A DNA stretch of 64,000 nt, from the NCBI GenBank assembly GCA_041660385.1, contig JBAZWJ010000020.1, positions 1 to 64,000 on the forward strand, written 5' to 3'. A program made the translations under genes and the position numbers. Within the stretch, counting starts at the first letter, position 1. Each line of letters opens with the position of its first letter. The notes under the pieces were generated by a model that was given only the letters and a program-made list of their open reading frames with translations, made no database searches and had not been told where the DNA came from. Below, piece after piece: positions 58,219 through 64,000 of the stretch. This DNA comes from DYJE01 sp041660385. GTDB taxonomy: Bacteria; Desulfobacterota; Desulfobacteria; Desulfobacterales; Desulfolunaceae.

Positions 58219-59007
58219 TTAAGGCCGCCCCTCGCTTCGACTGACGCTAATGGCGAGCCGTTCGCTGATCAATGCGGCTTTGGAGCTTTCCACATAGGCG
58301 AGAATCTTACCTGCCGCATCTCCTTTCATGTTCATGAATATCTTTTCAGCGATCACAATATCCATGCTGTTGAAAATCGCGCCAGCCTGTTTGGGTTTCA
58401 TCGTCGAATACATTTTCACAAGCTGTTTGATCTTCTTTTCCTGGGCTTCCTTGCTGACCACTTCCTTTTCCGAACGTTTTCTTTCTATTTTCTGAAGGCT
58501 TTCCTCAATTTTCCTGTGCATGGTTTCCAGTTCACCAATCTTGTCCGAAAGCTCCAGTTTCAGGGCCTTGAGTTTCATCTGTTCTTCTTTCAGTCGTTCT
58601 TCCTGCTTTTTAATCTGGAGACGTTTTTCCTCAAGACCTTCCAGTTCCCGACGGGTCTCTGCGGCGGCCTTCTTTCGTTTCTCAGCCTCCACCTTGGGAT
58701 CTACCGTTTCCTTTTTTGCTTCACCAGGCCCACCTTCCGCTTTTTTTTCACCAGGCCCGCTTTCAGCCTTTTTTTCACCATGGCCCCCACCTTCTTTTTC
58801 AGCTTCGGCAGCTTTTTTTTCTTCACCACCATGGCTGCTGCTTTCAGCACTGGCAAACTGTGGACCAATAAATGAATAATCCGCCATCTGGCTTTTAACG
58901 ATCACAAACGAAACCAGACCGCTGAGTACAATACCTATGACAACAGCAGGAATCCGTTTGTGTTTTCCTGATCCTGCCTTTCCGTCTGTTTTATCTCTCA
59001 TTGACAT
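58219..59007 (-). CDS. MotE-like flagellar chaperone (MgtE N-domain protein)
   Basis: 262 residues from the ATG at 59007 (AGAGAGG upstream). One N-terminal membrane helix (about 20-40), then a low-complexity Glu/Lys/Gly segment with repeated GPGEKKAE units (about 60-105), a coiled coil (about 110-200) and a C-terminal MgtE_N-type domain (LVKMYSTMKPKQAGAIFNSMDIVIAEKIFMNMKGDAAGKILAYV). MotE proteins are periplasmic MotC chaperones in some species. The position after fliJ fits. Confidence 0.82.
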   Translation of the reverse strand: MSMRDKTDGKAGSGKHKRIPAVVIGIVLSGLVSFVIVKSQMADYSFIGPQFASAESSSHGGEEKKAAEAEKEGGGHGEKKAESGPGEKKAEGGPGEAKKETVDPKVEAEKRKKAAAETRRELEGLEEKRLQIKKQEERLKEEQMKLKALKLELSDKIGELETMHRKIEESLQKIERKRSEKEVVSKEAQEKKIKQLVKMYSTMKPKQAGAIFNSMDIVIAEKIFMNMKGDAAGKILAYVESSKAALISERLAISVSRSEGRP

Positions 59008-59021
59008 GCAACCTCTCTCTT

Positions 59022-59471
59022 TCACTCTTTTTTCCCAAACACCCCCGAAAGAAGAACCATTTCATCCGAGTCACTCTGGGCGGATTTCAGGGCTTCATTT
59101 ACATATTCGCTTCTGCGCTTATCTTTCAGGTTTATGATGATTTTTTTCTCAACGGATTTTGTTTGAAGAGCGGACCTCCGTTTTTCAACAATAACCATCA
59201 GTCGTGAAAGCGCTTCATTTGCCTCGAATTTTTTCTGTTCCAAGCCGTTCAGGTAATCAATATACATCCCAAGGTTTTCTGAAGTGATCCCTTTTTCCGA
59301 TTCAACTTCAAGATCGTTTCTCGCTTTCCTGAACTCTTCCTCGATCTCTTCGATATATGCCGTCACCTGATTCACGTCAGACTGGGCCTTAGCCAGCTCC
59401 TGCATGGCTATCTGTTCCAGGTGTTCCCGGTAACTGAGCAGGGCTTTCAGGCTGAACTGAAATTTTTTCAT
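59022..59471 (-). CDS. fliJ: flagellar export protein FliJ
   Basis: 149 residues, almost all coiled coil (FSLKALLSYREHLEQIAMQELAKAQ). General chaperone of the flagellar export ATPase; the fold resembles the F1 gamma subunit. Starts directly at the fliI stop (TAAATG) and precedes the motE-like gene. Confidence 0.88.
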   Translation of the reverse strand: MKKFQFSLKALLSYREHLEQIAMQELAKAQSDVNQVTAYIEEIEEEFRKARNDLEVESEKGITSENLGMYIDYLNGLEQKKFEANEALSRLMVIVEKRRSALQTKSVEKKIIINLKDKRRSEYVNEALKSAQSDSDEMVLLSGVFGKKE

Positions 59472-60791
59472 TTATGAAAAATACACCGCCTTGAGTTTGT
59501 TCAATGCCACTGCGGCATTCTCCTTACGGTCCATAGGTTGCCTTAGAAGGTCATCCAGTTTGGGTTTCAAGGCGATGGCCTGATCAATCAACGGATTGGA
59601 ACCTTTGGCATAAGCTCCGATGGAGATCATATCTTCCGCCCCCGCATACGCGGAAAGAATCCGGATGGTCCTCTCCCGGAGTTCCAGGTGTTCCGGGGTT
59701 GAAACGTCGCGCGCCACGCGGCTTACGCTTTCGAGAACTTCAATGGCCGGATAATGCCCCCTGTTCGCCAGCTTCCGCGAAAGAACAATGTGACCGTCCA
59801 CGATGGAACGCACCGTGTCTCCCACGGGATCGTTCAGATCGTCACCTTCCACAAGGACAGTGTAAATACCCGTGATGCTGCCTTTGCCCTGGAAGTTCCC
59901 AGCCCGTTCGAGAAGTATGGGAATCCGTACAAAAAACGACGACGTATAACCCCTGTTCGTGGGCGGCTCACCTGCCGAAAGGCCAACGTCCCTTGATGAC
60001 ATGGCAAAGCGGGTAATGGAATCGATGATCAGAAGCACATGTTTGCCCTGATCCCTGAAATATTCGGCGATGGTCGTTGCAAGATAGGCTCCCCTCATTC
60101 GAACAAGGGGCGGTGTGTCGGAAGTTGCCGCAACAACCACAGCTTTTTTCAGTCCTTCGACACCAAGATTTTCTTCCACGAAATCTTTGACCTCTCGACC
60201 ACGCTCACCCACAAGACCAATCACCGTCACATCAGCTTCGGTGTGCTTGGCCATCATGCCCATGAGCACGCTTTTCCCAACACCGGAGCCAGCCATAATG
60301 GCCACACGCTGCCCCCTGCCTAAAGGAATCATGGTGTTGATGGCCGTAACCCCGACGTCCATCATCTCCGTAATGGGTTTTCGTTGGAGAGGGTTTACGG
60401 GTTTTCCGTATAAAGAATAACGAACCGTATGAGCAAATGGCGCTTTTCCGTCTATGGGGTGTCCCATGCCGTCCACCACCCGTCCCAGAAGTTCGTCACC
60501 GACTTCCGCTTCCGGTCCTTTTTCAAGGAGAACAATCCGACTTCCTGCCCGTATGCCGCGCACATCGCCGTAAGGCATGAGAAGAACACGTTCTTCTTTG
60601 AAACCGACCACCTCGGCCAGAATCACTTCGCCACCGTCGATATAAATAGAACAAAGACAGCCCACACCCATATTAAGGCCCGTCGCCTCTACAATAAGCC
60701 CAACCACTTTGACCACACGGCCTTCCAGCTCAATACTGATGCACCGGTCAATGGTTTTCGCATATCTTTCGAAATCAATTTTGTAGTCCAT
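59472..60791 (-). CDS. fliI: flagellum-specific ATPase FliI
   Basis: 439 residues. Powers flagellar type III export. F1-beta-like: Walker A AGSGVGKS, GERGREVKDFV, Walker B LLIIDSITRFA and the PTNRGYTSSFF loop. One-base overlap (TAATG) with fliH upstream. Normal length. Confidence 0.96.
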   Translation of the reverse strand: MDYKIDFERYAKTIDRCISIELEGRVVKVVGLIVEATGLNMGVGCLCSIYIDGGEVILAEVVGFKEERVLLMPYGDVRGIRAGSRIVLLEKGPEAEVGDELLGRVVDGMGHPIDGKAPFAHTVRYSLYGKPVNPLQRKPITEMMDVGVTAINTMIPLGRGQRVAIMAGSGVGKSVLMGMMAKHTEADVTVIGLVGERGREVKDFVEENLGVEGLKKAVVVAATSDTPPLVRMRGAYLATTIAEYFRDQGKHVLLIIDSITRFAMSSRDVGLSAGEPPTNRGYTSSFFVRIPILLERAGNFQGKGSITGIYTVLVEGDDLNDPVGDTVRSIVDGHIVLSRKLANRGHYPAIEVLESVSRVARDVSTPEHLELRERTIRILSAYAGAEDMISIGAYAKGSNPLIDQAIALKPKLDDLLRQPMDRKENAAVALNKLKAVYFS

Positions 60792-61618
60792 TATCGCAGC
60801 CTGCTCTGATCCATAATAGCCCGTCGCACAGCCTCAAGCCGTTCCTCGATAGATGTGGCCACTTCACCCGAAGGCGTTTCGATTCTGCATCCGCCGGGAG
60901 CTATCAAATGATCGGAAATCAGAGTGACCTGCTTTAATCCTTTTATCTTTTCAAAAAAATCCTCTTTCACCACTTCCATGTATTCGTAATCCAGAGGATT
61001 AACAGTGATAGTCGCGTTGACGGGGTCCTTGATCTGTTCAAAAGCGTGAAGAATGGCGCGTGTGACTATGTCCTTGTCCACCTCCACTTTGCCGTAAACC
61101 ACTTTTTCTGCCACTTTCCCCACCAGATCGATGATTTTTTCCTCGTAGATCTTTACGATCCGCTCCCACATGTTTTCCACATCCAAAAGAATGGCAGAAA
61201 GACGTTCCCCTTTCTCCCGGGCTTCTTCCACACCGGCCATAAATCCTTCTTCTTTTCCCTGCTCAAAACCCTGGGCAAAGGCTTCCTGTCTGATGGCCTC
61301 GGGATCAGGTCCGGGGTCAACTGCCTCGACCTTCTCCATTATATCATGAGTCAGATGATCGTGAACACTCCCTTGATCCTCAAGAACCGGGGGCTTTCCC
61401 TTTTCAAATTCCTTCCTTGGCCCATAGAGAAGAGAAAAAGGCTGAGTCATCTCTTCGCCGGATCGTTCGTAAAGGGCCTTAAAAACCCTTGCCAACTCCG
61501 GATCCTCCAGATCAGGCCCGCTGACTATTTCCCGGTCAAAATGATCAAGCGCTTCGGGAACAAGGGGCGTCCATCCGCCATCATCTTCAACGACTTTTTT
61601 TTTATCAGACAAGGACAT
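60791..61618 (-). CDS. fliH: flagellar assembly protein FliH
   Basis: 275 residues from the ATG at 61618 (MSLSDKKK), which overlaps the fliG stop by 14 bases. Regulator/stator of FliI. Acidic N-terminus, a helical FEQGKEEGFMAGVEEAREKG segment with the GxxxG-like spacing typical of FliH, and the C-terminal FliH domain (VAEKVVYGKVEVDKDIVTRAILHAFEQI; GGCRIETPSGEV). Longer upstream start unlikely. Confidence 0.92.
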   Translation of the reverse strand: MSLSDKKKVVEDDGGWTPLVPEALDHFDREIVSGPDLEDPELARVFKALYERSGEEMTQPFSLLYGPRKEFEKGKPPVLEDQGSVHDHLTHDIMEKVEAVDPGPDPEAIRQEAFAQGFEQGKEEGFMAGVEEAREKGERLSAILLDVENMWERIVKIYEEKIIDLVGKVAEKVVYGKVEVDKDIVTRAILHAFEQIKDPVNATITVNPLDYEYMEVVKEDFFEKIKGLKQVTLISDHLIAPGGCRIETPSGEVATSIEERLEAVRRAIMDQSRLR

Positions 61619-62633
61619 CGTCTTTGCCCTTCCCACCCAGTGTAATGGTGCCTTCGGATTCCAGTTCTTTTGCGGCCTGGACAATGGCCTGCTGAGCTTC
61701 TTCCACTTCGGACAGCTTGACCGGCCCCATGACCTCCAGATCTTCCAGAATCATCTCGGCGGCCCGTGATGAGAGGTTCCCAAGAATCTTGCTCTTCATT
61801 TCCTCGCTGGCTGTTTTCATTGCCATGGTAAGCTGAGGGCCTTCCACCTTCTTCAGGATCTCTCTCATACCCCTGTCGTCCACATTGATAAGGTCTTCGA
61901 AAACGAACATCATATCCCGAACACTACCCGCCATTTCCGCATCCTCTTCTTCGATGGCTTCCATGATGGCTTCTTCCGTGGCTTTGTCCACACCGTTTAA
62001 AATATCCACAAGAACTTGAAGACCGCCCACCTTGCCTCCGGAGCTCACCATGTTTTTCATTTCCGCCCTCAAGGCCGTATCCACATCTCTTACGATATCT
62101 TCAGGGACCTGCCCCAGCTGGGCCACTCTAAGGGCGATGTCCCCTTTCAACTCCGAAGGAAAAGAAACCATGACATCAGATGCGATATCCGAGGGTAGAT
62201 GGGCCATGACCATGGCTATGGTTTGTGGATGCTCGGTGGACAGAGTGGACGCGAGGGCTGAAATATTAACTTCGCGGCTCCAGACAAAAGGTTTTTCTCT
62301 TTTCCGCTCCTCAATGTCCTTCAGAATCATCTCGGCCCGTTCAGGATCAAGCGTGCGCTCAATGACGTTCTTCAAGAAGCCACTGGATTCAACCACCAGC
62401 TTGGATTCCCCTTCGTAGAGCCGGACAAAATCCTGGGATACGGACGACAGCTCCTCGGGTGAAATCGTTTCGATCTGGCCCATGGCAGCCGCCACTTTCT
62501 TGATTTCTGAGTTGCTCATTTTCTTGAAAATTTCAGAAGCATAACTTTCACCCATATTCAGAAGAAACATGGCGGCTTTTCTGGCCCCTGCCATTTTTTT
62601 GTCGCCGCCTTCTTTTTTTTCGTTATCGCTCAT
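61605..62633 (-). CDS. fliG: flagellar motor switch protein FliG
   Basis: 342 residues from the ATG at 62633, inside the last codons of fliF. C-ring torque protein with FliG N, middle and C domains: ARKAAMFLLNMGESYASEIFKKM, EHPQTIAMVMAHLP (the EHPQ motif) and the charged C-domain helix FVFEDLINVDDRGMREIL. Normal length. Confidence 0.96.
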   Translation of the reverse strand: MSDNEKKEGGDKKMAGARKAAMFLLNMGESYASEIFKKMSNSEIKKVAAAMGQIETISPEELSSVSQDFVRLYEGESKLVVESSGFLKNVIERTLDPERAEMILKDIEERKREKPFVWSREVNISALASTLSTEHPQTIAMVMAHLPSDIASDVMVSFPSELKGDIALRVAQLGQVPEDIVRDVDTALRAEMKNMVSSGGKVGGLQVLVDILNGVDKATEEAIMEAIEEEDAEMAGSVRDMMFVFEDLINVDDRGMREILKKVEGPQLTMAMKTASEEMKSKILGNLSSRAAEMILEDLEVMGPVKLSEVEEAQQAIVQAAKELESEGTITLGGKGKDDVLV

Positions 62634-64000
62634 CTTTATCTCCTCCCCCACCTTCACTCAACCAACCCTTGATGATATTCGCCGCGCGGTTAATGTCCTC
62701 ACGCGCCAGAAGCATGGCTTTATCTTGAACAGTGATTGCCCTCTGCTTGGGCAGCAGTGCTTTGCCCTGAGAGTCCAAAAGCAGCTTGTCCGGTTCTTGT
62801 TCAGAAAGAAGCTTGTCTCCTTCAGGTGACGTAACCTGCTGAAAAGTCTTCAATAACGGCTTCACCACGAACAGGAAAATCAGTGCAATCAGGAGGATGT
62901 TGGCGATAGGCTTTCCGTATTCTTTTTTGATGTCATCCCAGTTGAAGCCAGCACTTTCCTGGGCGTTGTTCCAGATTTCTCCCGAAGAGAACGGAATGGA
63001 TTCCAGAGATATCTGGTCTTCTCTGTCTGCGCTGTAACCCATGGCCTGCTTGATCAGGGTTTCGAAACGGGTCAATTCCTCCGGGGTTCTGGCAACATAG
63101 ACCGATTCCGTTTTCCCTTTATCGTTTTGTTCCATTTTGTATGTTCCATCAAGAACGGCAGCCACCGAAAGCCGCGTCACTTTGCCCACGGGGTTCTGGG
63201 TTACCCTTACGGTTTTACTAATCTCGTAGTTGACGGTTTCATCCTGATGCTCCGCAGTTTCTCCGGGGCCCTGGCCTCCAGGAGTGGCTGCACCAATGGG
63301 ATTCACACTTGAGATGTTGCCAGGGTTCCCGGGGCGTTTATCCGATTTGTCCCCCACGGTCTGCTTACTTCGTATAACCTGGGCGTCCGGATCGTAGATC
63401 TCCTCGTTCATATCCACTTTGGCGAAATCCATGTCTGCTGTAACACGGACAATGGCCTTTCCCGGTCCCACAATTTCTTCCAGCATGGTCTGAATCCGTC
63501 CAGCCATGCTTTTTTCATAGCTCAGTTTGTGTTCAAACTGCTTGTTCATAGGCGATTCCGATTCATCAAGCCCCAAGCCCTTGGACAGCACCTTGCCATC
63601 CGAATCCACCACCGTCACCAGTTCGGGTTTCAGATCTTCCACAGCACTGGCCACCAGATGAACGATAGCCGCCACCTTTTCCGGCGGCATCTTTGATCTT
63701 AATTTTAAAAACACAGAAGCCGAAGGAGGTTTAACATCTTCCACAAACACAGAGTCCTTGGGCAATACGATGATGACCCTGGCGTCCTTGACTTCTTCTA
63801 TCTCCTTAATCGTGCGGGACAGTTCACCCTGAATGGCTCTCTGGAAATTGAGCTGCTGCACAAACTCCGTCGTTCCAAAATCGGTTTTATCGAATATCTC
63901 GAAACCCACGCCGGATTTTGGAAGACCGGCTTCTGCAAGACCCAGCCTGGCATCATGAATTTTCGATTCAGGAACCATGACCACACTTTCGTTCTGCTCG
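62623..64000 (-). CDS. fliF: flagellar M-ring protein FliF (N-terminus cut by the window end)
   Basis: Partial; about 459 residues of the C-terminal part. The frame stays open through the window edge, and residues before the first Met (EQNESVV) continue the family. Visible are the ring-building motif region (LNFQRAIQGELSRTIKEIEEVKDARVIIVLPKDSVFVED), a variable periplasmic loop, the second membrane helix (ANILLIALIFLFVVKPLL) and the cytoplasmic tail that binds FliG. Overlaps fliG by 11 bases. Confidence 0.95.
   Translation of the reverse strand, partial: EQNESVVMVPESKIHDARLGLAEAGLPKSGVGFEIFDKTDFGTTEFVQQLNFQRAIQGELSRTIKEIEEVKDARVIIVLPKDSVFVEDVKPPSASVFLKLRSKMPPEKVAAIVHLVASAVEDLKPELVTVVDSDGKVLSKGLGLDESESPMNKQFEHKLSYEKSMAGRIQTMLEEIVGPGKAIVRVTADMDFAKVDMNEEIYDPDAQVIRSKQTVGDKSDKRPGNPGNISSVNPIGAATPGGQGPGETAEHQDETVNYEISKTVRVTQNPVGKVTRLSVAAVLDGTYKMEQNDKGKTESVYVARTPEELTRFETLIKQAMGYSADREDQISLESIPFSSGEIWNNAQESAGFNWDDIKKEYGKPIANILLIALIFLFVVKPLLKTFQQVTSPEGDKLLSEQEPDKLLLDSQGKALLPKQRAITVQDKAMLLAREDINRAANIIKGWLSEGGGGDKDER

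Overview
The window looks like chromosomal DNA from an anaerobic, flagellated, Gram-negative member of the Desulfobacterota (probably a Desulfobacterales-type sulfate reducer). This is inferred from gene content: an Hdr-type Fe-S oxidoreductase that appears to be a selenoprotein, an F1 ATP synthase operon with paired b and b' subunits but no a or c gene, LL-diaminopimelate aminotransferase, RNase Y, an MreBCD-RodA-PBP2 cluster and a flagellar fliF-fliJ operon. No species was identified by search.

Layout. 1-1.7 kb: the end of an unknown gene, then a CCG-domain Fe-S oxidoreductase read through an in-frame UGA with a SECIS-like hairpin just after it. 1.75-3.67 kb: an intact-looking IS1634/IS4-type insertion sequence with inverted repeats and a 6-bp target duplication; its transposase reading frame is broken at an A7 run. 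3.8-9.3 kb: a complete rRNA operon on the minus strand (16S, tRNA-Ile, tRNA-Ala, 23S, 5S) with two promoter-like sites. 9.3-14 kb, minus: tyrS, rny, a 6S RNA, zapA, a zapB-like gene and a GlmU-type nucleotidyltransferase. 14.1-20.3 kb, minus: atpF'-atpF-atpH-atpA-atpG-atpD-atpC. 20.3-25.8 kb, minus: mreB-mreC-mreD-mrdA-rodA, the cell elongation machinery. 26-28 kb: a serine hydrolase and an LD-carboxypeptidase, then tRNA-Pro.

28.4-45 kb is an accessory-type stretch: a radical SAM protein, a ferredoxin-nitroreductase, an acetyltransferase, an exported Ntn hydrolase, an AAA+ DUF4143 ATPase behind a 64-bp palindromic promoter region, an AbiEii-like nucleotidyltransferase with a small partner, uvrA, a tautomerase, a PIN-like protein, an antiporter-EIIA fusion, dapL, a zinc-ribbon membrane protein and degV. 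Palindromic REP-like repeats and GTTGGAC-type repeats are scattered through its gaps. 44.5-55.8 kb carries exported and surface proteins: a 2236-residue mosaic protein, a frameshifted lipoprotein, a YadA-head-like exported protein and a START protein, interleaved with a short TetR regulator and a response regulator whose phosphoacceptor Asp is Glu.

56-64 kb, minus: fliF (cut by the window end)-fliG-fliH-fliI-fliJ-motE-like, followed by a DUF3141 PHA-synthase-like hydrolase.

The most notable items are the UGA/Sec Hdr-like protein, the 6S RNA between zapA and rny, the palindromic and possibly leaderless promoter of the ATPase gene, the giant mosaic surface protein, and the two single-base frameshifts in homopolymer runs. 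No CRISPR array or prophage was seen.
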